From Polydactylus sextarius (lineage: Eukaryota > Chordata > Actinopteri > Polynemidae), in NCBI GenBank assembly GCA_016801845.1, contig CM028919.1, positions 4,333,001 through 4,397,000 of the forward strand: a stretch of DNA of 64,000 bases, in the 5' to 3' direction. Positions within the stretch are counted from its first letter, which is position 1, and every line of letters starts with the position of its first letter. Positions 25,200 through 39,000 of this stretch are shown here, in pieces. A program made the position numbers and the translations under genes. Below the pieces are notes generated by a model that saw only the letters and a program-made list of their open reading frames with translations, made no database searches and was not told the DNA's origin.

Positions 25200-26010
25200 A
25201 CGCTACATGGACTGTGTGTGTTGACCTCAACTGCTAAAAAAATACTTGGTGGTGTATAAAGTTCATTGGGAAGAAAGTAAAATTCAATTATATTTCACCA
25301 AGCAGTTAAATTGACATCAGTTTAACTCATTGCCTTATTTGATTTCTATGGCGAACCACCTCAGGAAATTACACAACATCATGTGTGTTGTGTTTCCATT
25401 TCAAGCCAGTATTATAAGTGTTTAAACTACGCATGAGAAAACACTGAGCCCATGTGTGTCTCATTTCACTAAAAGCCCCTTTTCTACAGAACCTGCAAAT
25501 ACAAAGAGCTCACACAGGAAACCTGGTGAAGCAGAGGAGCTCAGAGCTTTTTCACAGCTGATATTTTAACTAAGCACAGCAGAAAAAGCACAGATGAAGT
25601 AACTTTATCAAAGACTGTTCTAGCCAACAAACCATGTAGGCCACAATGTACAACATCCACCTAAATATAATACAGCCATACATTTCATTAGTAATAGACA
25701 AAAAGCAAAAAGTTATAGTCAGTTAATCAACCAAAAAGTGAAGAACTATAACGGACGTGTTTCTCAGAATTACTGATAGAAGATGATACTAACTGTGACA
25801 TCAACTGGTGAGTCCAGTCCAGTAGAGTTTCTAATTAAGTCCAGTTTATTAGAAAGTTTATCAAAAACTGAAAGATACCACAACTTGCTACATGACTCAA
25901 CATTTACTCAGAGTTACACGTAAAATGGAACCAGATTGTAAAAGTCTCATCACTGAAGTTGAGTATGTTTATGTACCGTGAATATGAAAATAAAACATCA
26001 GTGAAATATG
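25200..26010. other. intergenic, nothing recognised
   Basis: AT-rich sequence between the transposon remnant and the presumed 3' end of mia2. I see no coding or repeat content. Confidence 0.5.
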
Positions 26011-26014
26011 GAGA

Positions 26015-27030
26015 CACTGATAATTTGACATTTTTTATTCATCTATTAATAATCACTTTATACAAAATTCACATGGGCATCATCTTTCCTGCTCCAATGG
26101 GAGATTTTCTTCCAGTCCAAGTTATTGTAACAAGATAAAAAAAAAGCACTGTTTATCTGCTGCTCTGACTCCTCCAAAGCCCACAGGGGAAGTCAGCGAA
26201 ATTAAGTTTCGCGCTGTAATTATATTTTTAATAAAAACTGTTTCATTTGACCTTTGGGGAATAATATGTGGGAGAGTTTAAGATCAACTCAGTTCAGTCG
26301 CAGAATAAAGAAGAAAATAAGACCGGGCATGATCTGACTTAAGTGTTGTTAAAGTCAAAGTCAAAGTCAACAACAACAACACGGATGCAAAATGTCTACG
26401 TTTTTAAAATTATGGTGAAAATGGCAAGAGTGTTTCTATAATAACATAAATGGTATCAGGCCTGCAAAGACATATTTCATCCTCAATGGCTCATGATCGT
26501 TCAAATTTCTCTTTCTGTACCTTCTGTCACATTTCTGCTCTGCATGCACACATTTCAATCTAAGTCTGATTAACAAAAAAAAAAAAAAAAAAACCTCTCA
26601 CACTGTCAAGCTCGCAAGCAAATTATTGCGGTTCACGTGGCAACATTTACACACACGCACGTTTTATGTCGTCTGTGAAACTACACAACTCAGCAAGAGC
26701 CTAACTGCTGTCACGATGACTCCACAACAACAACAACAACAACAACAACAGGAACTACCTTACAGGGAATGTAGCTGGATGATGATGGGGCAGAGAAAAT
26801 ACACAGTGGGGGAAAACACAGAGGAAGCAGGTAGAAGAGAGAGAGACACAGGGATGTGATTGGAGGAGAAAGGCAGAGTCAAACAGACAGACAGCAACAA
26901 CACGGGTTGATGTTTCCTGTCTGCTAATGCTATTTACTGAATGTCCTCCTGATTAATAAATAGATGTTACAGAAAATACAAGAGTGGAAAACTGCCACTG
27001 AAACCCGTCACATCACATCAAGTAGAAACT
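26015..27030 (-). other. mia2: mia2 3'UTR
   Basis: Runs from the mia2 stop codon to an AATAAA on the minus strand at 26034-26039. It carries a CAA trinucleotide repeat, a 20-base A run (plus strand, about 26574-26593) and a GTCAAA repeat near 26352. The end point is inferred. Confidence 0.45.
26723..26750. repeat. (CAA)n trinucleotide repeat
   Basis: Nine tandem ACA/CAA units in the presumed mia2 3'UTR. Confidence 0.95.
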
Positions 27031-30000
27031 TCAAATGGCGTCCTCGGGTGAGGGTCTGTGCTCCTCAGGTGACTGGCTGTGTGGAGGAGAGGGGACGGAC
27101 TGTTGAGGAGGAAGAGGACCCATGGAGGGAGGTGGGAGGCCATCAGGTGGAGGAGGCCGCATGGGGGGAGCATAGCGAAGGTGTTGACCTGGAGGAGGAG
27201 GTCCACCCGGAGGGAAACGAGGTGGGAACATCATCTCTGGAGGAGGAGGGGCCCACACTGGGAGCAAAGCCGGAAACACAGTTAGTTTAATTTACACTAA
27301 TAAGACCAGGAGATAAGATGGAAGGCTATAAAGATAGCTGCCTACTAGGCCTCATGGGGGGACCCCCTGGTCCTCTAGGGGGGTAGAAGTCAGGAGGTGG
27401 GGGTCCATATGGAGCTCTACGGGGAAAAGGACCATCCATGTGACCCATTGGGGGTCCAAGAGGGGGACCCCGCATCCTTGGATCTCCTTCAGGGGGAGTC
27501 CTTCGATCACCAGGACCAGACTGAACAAAATTATTAATGTTAGAGAAGCTCCAGTAGTCACATGACATCACCAACAATTCCTATTCTTATTCATTCAGGG
27601 AGAGAATGGATCACATTTGTACATTGTGCTATTTAGGACAGTTAGCTCCAGAGATTTCATTTTATTACACATATTATTGCACATGAGCATCTCTTACCTC
27701 GCTATGTTCCTGATCACCAGGTCCAAGGCTGTTTTCTCTGAATGAGCCATCTGTATCGACAGACATTCAATTTAAACTCAGCTTTTGCATTTCACTATGT
27801 ACAAGTGTGAGAAAATACATACTGGAAAAACAGACATCTACAGCCTAGTTCCATAGACTCACCTGAAATGTCTGCAGGGTGAGGAGGTCCTGCAGGTGGG
27901 AAACCTCTGGGATGAGGAAGAGGAGGACCAGGAGGGAGGACTCCTGGAGGAAGGACTCCTGGGGGGAGGACTCCGGGAGGGAGGGGTCCAGGAGGGAGAG
28001 CTCCTGGTGGGAGGGGTCCAGGAGGAGGTGGAGGTCTCCTGTACATAGGAGCTCCTGGTTCTGGAAACATGTAGCCTAAAGAAGAGAGACAGTCAGAGAG
28101 TGTGAGAACTTATCATTATTAGTATACAGACAGCTCTTTCCAAATGAATAAATAGGTCAAAGAATAAACATCACATTAATATTTTGGAAACGATTTAACT
28201 CATCAATAAATGAAGAGGGTTGCTGTGGAGCTTGGGGATAAAGCATGAACATCTCCAGTTGGATGCATAACACCTTCATAAAATAATAATGAGGAAAACT
28301 GAATTTTGTTGTTTTTACCTTTAAATGTAAACACAACTGTAAGTCATGTGACAAATGATCTCTTTGAAGACATCTGTAGTTTCTAATATTACACACTCAA
28401 AATGCATCAAAAACAATCCACGTGCACCGCTAGCATGCATTTAGCATTCACATGCACATTATATGACATTTACCGTCAGCTAGGCAAATGCAGGTAGAAC
28501 AGATAAACTTAATGTAGCTACATCACATTTTGGTTTCGCTGGGTCCAGGATCTTGTGCTGTGCATGCTGTCTCACTGTCATAGCAACAGAGCCATCATTT
28601 TACTCATTAAATGAACCTGTGGACTGACTGCAGCAAGTCAGAATGTCTTCTTGGATAAATATGTTTTTAGCTCCCAAAATAGTGTGAAGACATAGCAACA
28701 TAATACCTTTACAATATGCATTGTGTAAGTTTAATAAACCCCCAAACCCCAAAATGGAAGACCTGCTTGTTTGTTCCTTGCTGCAGTCTAAAGGCTGATT
28801 CTCACTTTGATATGCAAGAGCAGGAATCAGCAGACAGAGCTATTTTAGTTTCATCTCTGCAGTCACAACTCAGTGCTGGTGCTGGTATTATCCGCACAGT
28901 GCATTTTTAATTTAGGTCACCTTCAAAGAACTAGAATTTTCCCCCACAGGACAACACTAAAACAAACAAATACATACATATATAAAATATCATAAAGAAA
29001 GTAAAAGTTCATTTGAAACTGATTTAAATTGTATGAGACACAATAAATAAGCTTTAAATATGATCTAAATCATGATCCACATAAAGTAGTTTAAGGTTGC
29101 CCTACTTCTCTCTGTCTTTCTTTCCATTACAAATAAAAACAAACCTGGAGGTCCTAGGGGCCCTGGAGGACCATGGGGCCCTGGGGGCCCAGGCGGAGGT
29201 CCCCTTCGATCTCTCTCCCATGAAGGAGAGATTGAGCCGCTGTCTGAATGAGGACCTCCACTTCGCTCCATCTCGCCTTGTCCACCTGGGGGCTCCATGG
29301 GACCACGACCCACTGTGAATGAAAGTACCAGAAAAGAGAGACGGTACGGGGGAAGAGCAGGAGGAGAGCGGAGATGATTGAAGACGGTGAACAAAGACAG
29401 TCAGACACAGAGTGACACAAGGATACAAAGAGGGAAGGAGACATTTAAGATCCCGAACATGAAATATCAGTGGCGACAGTTTGGGCCAGAATAAGAGCAA
29501 GAAAGAAAAAAGAGAAATGTGAGAGAATCATGTCAATAAAAATGATCTGAAAAAATTAAAGACACATCACTGTCAGACACTCTGACTTTTCACCAAGGTG
29601 CCAACCACATGCCAACAAACAAAGCATGCTACAGATGTTTTAGCATCTACAGTTCATCATGCTGCATCCATCTGGTTAACTCCAACGTGCTACAACTTTG
29701 TGAGACTGGATTAGCAAATGTACTGTATCAAAAACACAAGGATTTTAATCAGTAAAACCTAGTTATTACAATCAAATCACACCTTCATTGTTGGAAGATA
29801 CTAAGACAGGAGTGTATGAATGAATGTTATGAAAATGTTTGAGCCTACTGTGGCTGTTTTATGTGGGTTAATCTCAGTTTTTGCTTTTAAGTCATTGTAT
29901 ATTTATGTGTGTTGTTGTCTGTGCCAGTGTGTGTTTATACCTCTAGGAGACAATCTAGCAGGTGGTCCATCCATTAACGTAGGAGGGGACAGAAAAGCTC

Positions 30001-33000
30001 TGGTTTCAGATGCTGGTCGACCCAGAGGAGAAGGACCATACGGTGACCTTTCAGCTGGAGGTAAAGGGAAGTTGGATGAGTGCACAGTAAGGGAAATGTG
30101 TGGCCTGCTATTTCATGCCCAGGTCTTTGTAGTCACAGGATGTTCTTCTTTCTAAACAATGCAAGGTTGGTGTGTGTGTGTGTGTACTCACCTCTAAAAG
30201 GCAGCGGTCTAGCTAGACTGTCCAAGGCATATGGGTCTTTGTCAAGGGCGTCTAGTTTAAACTGCGTGTCTGTTAGCCTGTAAACAAACACACCTTCAGT
30301 TAAAACATGAAAACTGGTTTTAGACCTGACTGTGTACCCTAATGTGTGAAATTTACGAACAAATAAAAGATCAAATCAAATGACAGATGAGAAGAGGAGC
30401 ACACAAAGAGTAAAGAGCTTCATTTTTTACAACTGATTCATGCTTACTTCTGTCTTAGGAGGGCGTTCTCTCTCCTGATGTCTGATAATTCTCTGTCTGC
30501 TGCTCGGGCTGCCAGCTAGAAAATCAAACCAAAACGAGTACAATGACATGCCACACGTATATAGATACAGATACAGTCAATATCAATGTGCTTCAATATA
30601 CTGTTTTAAAAAATAATTTGAAAGTAATAGAGACTCAATTATAAAAACAAAGTTGTGTCTGCAGAAACAGCATCACATTATGTCTTGTGTGCTGCAGTGA
30701 CAGACAGGAAATGTGGAAACAAACATTTGATAATATGACTGATATGATGAAATGACACCAGTGTGTTTTTCCGAGGTTAAACCCAAAGACTTAAGGTGGA
30801 GTTTTACTAACCCAGTTATTATGAGCCTTCTTCTCATGTGAGGAGATCTGGGTCTGGTAAGATTGTTTGGTTTTCTCCAGCTCTTCCTCCATCTCTTCTG
30901 CTCGTTTTCTGTGGAAACACAATGATGTAAAAGTGAGAAATACTGTGTGTGTGGAGGCGAAGTTGTCGACACGTTTGGTAACAGTTGACAGGGGCAGCTA
31001 CCTGTAGTTGTTGAGCTCCTCCATGGCCAATGCAATGTTTTTATCTGCTTTATTTAACTTCTCTTCCTTCTGCAGGCGCTCCTTCTCCTCCACCGTCAAC
31101 AGTCTGCAAACGCACACTGATCAGACTCCTGACTACTTTTAATAAATGATTCAGCTGCTGTAGCTTGACTCAGGCATATCCATACATGTGTCTTTATCTG
31201 TGTCTCTGTACCTGTGCAGCTTCAGCTCATTCTCCTGGTACATTTCTGTCATAATCTGAAGTTTCTGCTGTAGTCGTTGCACCTAAACACATAAATATAT
31301 AGTATCATTTCAAAGGCACATGAATGTAGATGATACAGTATGTAACTTAAGTCAAATACCTGATCTGAGTAGTGCTCAGCGTCTGATTGCAGAGCTGATT
31401 TCTCATTCTCCAGCTCCTTGATGCCCACTGAAGTAACAAGTAAATACAGGTTAAAGATCCAGAATACAGATTTACAGTTTACACATCGTATTAAGACAAT
31501 TATGACCCTTTGCTTTGATGGACTTGGCCTATATCAGACAACTTAATAACACCCTGAGTAAGACAGACATCAGTGTTACAATGACTCACATTGCAGGTCT
31601 TCTTTAGCTTTGATTTCATCACTGAGTTTGGCAAACACTCTGTCCTTGTCTTCGTCTACTGATTTGAGGTCAGCATTCAGCTACACACAAGATAAAACAC
31701 AGAATATTGGCAGGTACACAGTAAATTCTAAAGACATTTTGTCTCAGTCCTTCTGGCTTGGTGTTCTCCAGAAAGCTTCCCAACATTGTTAAAAAAAATA
31801 CTGTATCACGTATTCAGATCTCTTATTAACCAAGCAACACGTCAAAGACAATGTGTCTGTGTTTACTTTAGTCACATACCTTAGCAGCAAAAATGAGTTT
31901 CTGGACTTTCTGGAAATGGCCTTGTGGGTCTGTTATGTTCCCTCCTCCGTTCTCCTCTTCTTTCCTTGGTGCACCATTGGAAGTCTCCCTCGCTGATCCT
32001 TCCTCACCTCCCTCTTCCTCCAGATCTGAATCCCAAGCTTTCATCCTCAGCAGGCGGTCGGTCAAAGACTGGAAGCACGTGAGCATTTGGTGTCAACTCT
32101 CTCATGAATTAATCATGTCAAGTGATGTAAACTATATTAGAGTTGCACTCTTCCTCTGTATCTTGAAATTCAAGAACAGTATGCCATAACTAACCACTGT
32201 ATATTATAATTAACGTTAAAATCAATCATACCAGTATTCTCTCATCCTTGATGGCCACGTCCTGCTGCATCCCACTGTAGGCAGCCTCACATCTCAGCAT
32301 CTCGGCCTCCAGCTCACTCACTCTTTCTGCCCATCCCTCTACCTGCTGCCTCAACTACAGAGAGAAAGAAAAGAAATGAAATGATGGTGCAACAGAAAAC
32401 TGAAGTGGACGGACAAAGATAGAAAATAGGCAAAGTATAGAAATTATTTTTTACATTTCTGATTTCACATCCATGGCTGTATGTGTTTGTGTGCTTGTCA
32501 AACATCCTACCTGAGCGTTGCTCTCCTGCGTCAGTCTATTCTCTTCTCCAGCTGTTTCCAGGTTCCTCTGTAGCCTGTCGCTGTTCATACTGTACACTTT
32601 TATAGTGGTTTGTGCCTACAGACAGACAGAGAGACAGACAGCTGTAATGCCACATGAAATACAGTTGAACACATCAAAAGAGGAAAAGAAGAAGCAGCAG
32701 GTGGGAAAGTGCAGGAACATAGTCTAGAGGTAAAGAGTGCAACAGTAACTGCACCTGCTCTTCCTGTGACTGGAGTTCTTTGCTTTCTTCTTCAAACGTT
32801 TTCATGTTCTCTTCAAGTAGTGCTATCTGGAGGAATAAATGCCACAGTTGCAATAGATTCTCAGTTAATACAGTTAAATAGGTTTTCTCAGTTTGGTGCT
32901 GTTGATTATATTGATATTGTGTGTATATGTGTGGTCCTACCCTCCGTTCTTGCTCTGTCCTGTGTTCTTTCTGCTGGTCCAGCTGATCCTTCAGTTGTTC

Positions 33001-36000
33001 CAGATCCCTCTCCAGCTCCTTTTTAGCATCATCCAACTGTCTGGCTTTATCCTACAAGAGCAAGAAATCAACAAGTGTTCAGAAACACCTTTACATGAGA
33101 GCAAGAGCTTATTTCAGACCAGTAATGGAGCTCTTGTCTATGGTGCCATCATGTGGCACCGGCAGCAAAGACACACACATACACAATAACATGTACTATA
33201 TTATATTCTCTTGTTGTGTTGGGATGCCTGTTAAAAACGAACAAGGATTTGAGCATTTTACAAATACATTTCCCTTGTTAAATAATGTTTCTTTCTACAT
33301 TACCTCCAGTTGTTGAGTCTTTTGAGTTTGAGCCAAGACACCACTGTCTCTCAGAGAGTCCTCCAGGTCATCATACTACAAATAACACAAAATTTAGAAT
33401 AAATACAGGTTAGATATTGGAGAGATTCATGATTGCAACACCAAAACATGCATTTCTTTACATGCTTCTAATTAGTAATGAGAGTACAGTCACTTATATA
33501 TGATTCCACATCTTTTGGAAATCATGTAAATAAAAACTGAGCAATGACTGAGTCAGCAAAGACACAAGTACCAACCTCTTGTTGACATTTACTGAGAGTC
33601 TCAAGGACTTTACATTTCTCATCCAGCAGTTGTGCAACCTGTTCAGCCATCCACCGCTCTTTACCTGAAAAGCAGCGAATACAAAACTTGTAAATATATT
33701 CATATTGTTTTGTCTTAAATGTTTCTGATTTATGACATTAACATGTCGCAGCCAAAGAGGTTTAATCAGCAGATTAAAGTGATACAGAGATATTAAGCAG
33801 TAATGAGAACTTACTTCTATACATCCTGCTTTTGACCTGTTAATAAATAAGAAGAAAATAACCATTAACAAGACGACATGGATTGGACAGATGGGTTGAT
33901 ATATGGGCCAAGTGTGGTTCAATTGAGTTTAAACTAACAGAATCACTGCCAATTCACTGACTACATAAAGACTTTTTTTGTGATAACAGTGTGTATAGAA
34001 ATTGCTGTGTACTCACAGAGCTGTAACATCTACAGGTGAACAACAGAACTGTTATCAGCCCAACCAGACTGGAGAAGATAACTGGCTCCCATGGCACCCC
34101 GTACAGGTCTGGACCGGGTCTGATGTCATCAGGCAGCGATGATACAACCTGAACAAAGAGGAGAGAGCCGTTGACTGTATGAGTTTGTTTCAGTGAACGT
34201 GTGTGAGGTTTGTATAAGATTGTTTTGTGCTTCTACAAAATCCAGCTCACTTGGTTCACAATATGTCAATACAATATACTGTGCAAAGTGGTTTAATCTG
34301 ACTGACATAGCATGAGTGTGCTGCAAATAATTTTTTATCCGTTTTCTGTGTAAACTTTCAACATCAGAGATCTTTCTAATTAGCAGTCAGGTGGATTTCA
34401 TTAATGCAAGGTTATGTTTCCTAATCAACTTCCTCACTTCATCTCCCAGTGGCTGTAATGTCCGTAACATTGATCTCCACAAGAATAAATGTCAGTTTAT
34501 ACGCAAAGTGGTTACAACCTGGACACTGTACTACACAGCTGTTACAGGAACCAAACTGTGACAGAGACATTCATGTAGCGTATTTATCTGTTACAGGACA
34601 AATTAACAAACATTTTTTAGGAATAACAATTAGAAACAGCAGAAAAGTCGTACATCACCCGACCAGAGAAACCGGCGTTACTATTAATTAGCTAGTTCAC
34701 TATCAGCAGCTAAGTCAGTAAACACTCACAAACACATCTGAGAACAATATAATAATCTTGACAACTGGTTAGCAGCATTGGTAAGAAACACACAATCAAA
34801 AATGAGAGCTACAAAATTTAAAATTGTAGCTTTTAAGCTAGTGGGTTGTTGTGGATGGTATGACAGTCCGTTACGTTGTTTCAGCTGTGGATGCTAGTTA
34901 AGAAATGCTAACGAAACCTGCCACATAACGTACATCCTTGACTTTCTCCACGGCGATACTGTAGTAAGCTTCAGCCGTCGCCTGGAAATCTACCGCTTTG
35001 GTAGCCAACGGGTCACTTGCCGGATGATCTGCCATTTCCGAATTATTTCATTTGGCCGATATTTAACTTATAATTTAATGTGTACCGACATTAGGAACAG
35101 AAACTAAATCCGTCAACCGGGCTAGCGGCGATTTCACATCCTATTCACAACACCGACGCTCAAGAGTAGTCCACGTCCTGCTCTACGTCGTAGGGGGAGG
35201 AGTATTTTGAATTTCTTTGCAAAGTCCTTATAAGGACTGTAATCCACTGTAAATGTTCAAGTGTGATAACAAGAAATCTACAATAATATAAAAAGAATTA
35301 AAAAGCATATAAATAGTATTATTTTCACTCTATATAATTAGGTTAGATTAGGTTGTATCACACCCCCGCCGGTGTAAATGGTTCATTCGCAACGTCACCA
35401 ATTGTAAAATGCCACACTGGCACGTCGGAGGGATTTAGAAGTGACACCAGGAGAAACAGGTGTCATTAAAACAACTATGTTGTTTACTATATTATTTTTG
35501 ATGACTCACCCAGTAATGAATGTTTTTTAATCTTAAAGTGAACACATAAGTATTAACACAAAAACATTTTTTCACCTTTTTTTGTCACCTGCTTTTGTCA
35601 CCTGCTTTGAGTTAAAGCCACACGTTAATAACAGGCTGTTTTAAGTAGGACGCAGGTGAGGGTTTGACGTGATCTAACTTGTAACTTTCACCCGGTGCTC
35701 CTAAAAGATATACTCACCAAACTGTCTCCATTTTCGTCCATTAGAAACTAGAGGATCACTGGCGCTTGAAACGATTTGAAACACTTTGCCTTTCGTGCAG
35801 GTTGATCGCCAGCTGGCTCGACATGTGTAATAGAGCCAGCAGCACTAAGGAATGTGAGTGATGGTGACGGGCCAGGCCAGCTTGACAGTTTAGACGTAGG
35901 CAAAGTTAAATACCGGAGGGAGAGTCAGATCAACATGTCACAAGTTCAGTATCTTAAAGGACCAGACCTCTCCGTTTGTACACACACAAAAAAAAAAAAA

Positions 36001-39000
36001 AAAAAAACAATAGTCACTTTGTACAGTAAAAGTCAACTGGTTGTTCAGAGTCATGATGAAACCAAATATGCTCATAAGAAAGGATCTATGCACAGATTTC
36101 AAACTAGAGTCCAGTAAACTAACCCCCCCAATAGATTCCACATAAAAACAGCAGATCGATAAATATTATATGTATATGTAATAAATACATTAAATAAAAA
36201 TACCCCAAATCAGTCATGTAAATTATGCAGTTTAAAGTCTAACAAAAGTGTCCACAAGGTGCATAGAGCATTTACAGTCCATCAGCAGCACTTCAGGTAT
36301 GTGAGTGTGTGGATGGGGATGTAGAGTCTGCATGGGCGAAACATTTTGTCTGCATCACCTGAGAGGATTGAATTGCAACACAAGTATATTATTTTTAAAT
36401 AATCTTCTAATATTCCTTAAGAGGATTCAAAGAGCTATTTAAGGCCTGTAATTATACTTCTGTTGCAATGACAAATCATTCCTCTCAAAGGCTCAATACA
36501 TATCTGTGTCCCATGTGTAATGATGGTCAACAGTTAAGATGATGTGGACTCATGTGAAGGAAAACCAGTATAATGTAGCTGCTGCTATTCCAATATTTTA
36601 CTATAGGAGTCCTTACCATTTACAGATGATGTAGATTCAGTGATAATTTACACTATTGCACAGTCACATTTTCTTCCACAGACCTACACCTGCTGATAGC
36701 TCCTACCTGTATAGTAATCCATCCGAGGAGCTCCTTCACTGCATACATATGAAGCGTTGATTCTTCAGCGATCTGATGAACATAGTCCACAATTTGTTCC
36801 ATTACCCCTGGAGTTAGAGCAGAAATAACACGTCAGGATTTAAACTTGTCCTCTTTGTCACAATCACGTTGGCGACAAAACATTACTGTGATTCAACTCG
36901 ATGCTTTTAGGTTGGTTTGATATCACATTTGATTTTGGTGTAAAATATTGTAAATAAATATTCCATCCATGACACAATTTTCCATGTGGTGTGTTGAAGG
37001 TTGAGGACACAGCAGCTCCTTGTTGTGTGTTACTGCTTAATATCTTTTAATCATCTTTTTAATCTGTCTTTAAAGGATAGTCGAGTCATCCATACCTTCC
37101 AGTGACTGTGTTGAACCTGGTTGAGTTTGAGGATGAGTCAAGGGAGGATGAGTTCCTCTGTCCTTGTCTTTTCTTTTTTCCTCCTCAGTAGTTGTTTCTT
37201 GGACGTTGCCGTGAGTTGAACAGGACGCATCGACACAGTTGACCTCAGCTGTATTTGGGAACACATGTATTCTGACTTAGACAAACGCAAGTCAAAGCCA
37301 AACTTGAATTCAAATTTTGATTAAATTAACTTTAAATATCACTTTTATCAGCCATGATATGACTATTGAGGTAATGTAGACAAAAATACCTTGATGTTTT
37401 TCTTTACTAGTGTCTGATTTTGCTGTGTTGAATGTCTCTCTCACTCTTGTAATCAGCATTTCTAGTTTATGAAGAGCAATTAGTGTCCTGGTCTTTTCCT
37501 TGTCTTCCTGTGGAGCATCTGTGAAGCTCATGCTCGGAGCAACCAGTGTCTCACTGAGATGTTGCAGAAGTCTCTCTAAATCCGACAGTATGGATTCGTC
37601 ATGATCGGGATCTTCAGTCACAGTATCTGAGCTTCCCAGCATGTAATCCAAAAACTGCAGCTTGTGTTGCCCAACGAACTCCACCATAATAGTCATCTCG
37701 TCAACACTCATGTGGTCGAGGAGGTTCTTGTAGTACTTGTAGAGGGTTTTTGTTTGGAGCAGGTTCGCTGTGTTTGGAGACTGAGTGTGAGGATTAGAAG
37801 TTGACATCTGGATTTCATCAGAGGAAGGAGAAGGTTGTGGTTGCTCTGTGGACAAATCTGACTCGTCAGCTTGACCTGAGTCCAGTTCTTGTTCAGGGGT
37901 CAGTGGCTCAGATGTATTAGTTTCTAAACTCAGGGCAGAATCAATAGGCTCCTTTGTCTCGGCTACAGGTGTTTGGCCGAAAATACTAAAGGCATTTTTG
38001 AAGAGGCCAAAAGCTCCTCCATTCTCAGTCTCGGCTGTTCTCGTATTGTGATCATCAGATGGTGGTGAAGATCCAGCAGGTTGTTCAGACACATGTGGTG
38101 CAGTTTGTCCATTAAGACTTTCTGTAGATCCATCAGGTATAGTTGAACTCTCTAGTTCTCTGTCTCTCAAGGATTCACTATCAACTGAATTATCAGTACT
38201 CATCTGTGAATCAGTTGTCTTGTTCCCTCTTACATTGGTGTCCTCCTCTGTGTCTGTCTTTTGACTTGAGTGCATTTTCTCTAGTGTCTTCTCAGTGGAT
38301 GTCCCACTGCTGCTGTTTTCAGTGTCTTCAGGTTTAGTATCATTTATCTGACGGGTCAATTTGTCTTCAGAGAGTTTTTCGGTTGTTTGACTGAGTATGT
38401 TTCCTTGGGGCAGATCATGACGACCACTCTCAGCTGGATGTGACAGATCAGTGTTGTTTTTCTGATCAACAATTAAACCATCTGCTTCCTGTTCTATTCT
38501 TTCACTTCCCTCAGAAGGCGTCTGAACTTCTCCTGTCCTGTCTGGTGATATTTGATCATTTTGATCATGGTCTGTGTGGCTCATCCCTACATCCTCAGAC
38601 ACGTCACTCACATATGTATCATCAGTGGCTTGAGGACAAAGCTCATTTAAACATTTATCTTCCTCTTTGTCCCTGCTGTCGTCCTCTACAACGTTCACCT
38701 GCTGTGTTTCCTCCATTATCTTCTCCTCTTCCACGGTGTAAGTCTGTTCAGTCTTACTGTTTAGATCTGGTATCTCTTTCTCTCTACTGATGTTGTTCTG
38801 ACTGTTTTCCATCTGCGGCTCCACATGAGACAACTCTGTCTGTTTTTCTTCACTTTCCATCTCTGTTTTCTGTAATTTATCGAAATTCTCCAGTTTCTCC
38901 TCATTTCCTTTCTCAGGAAAATCTTTTTTCTCTTTCTGCTTTTCTTCTTCTTGTAGGTCCTTCACCTCCACCTTCTCTGGCTTCATCTCCTCCTTTACCT

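Noticed and set aside
31868..33189. Open frames on the plus strand within mia2 coiled-coil exons
   Set aside because: They are antisense to exons that are in phase and conserved.
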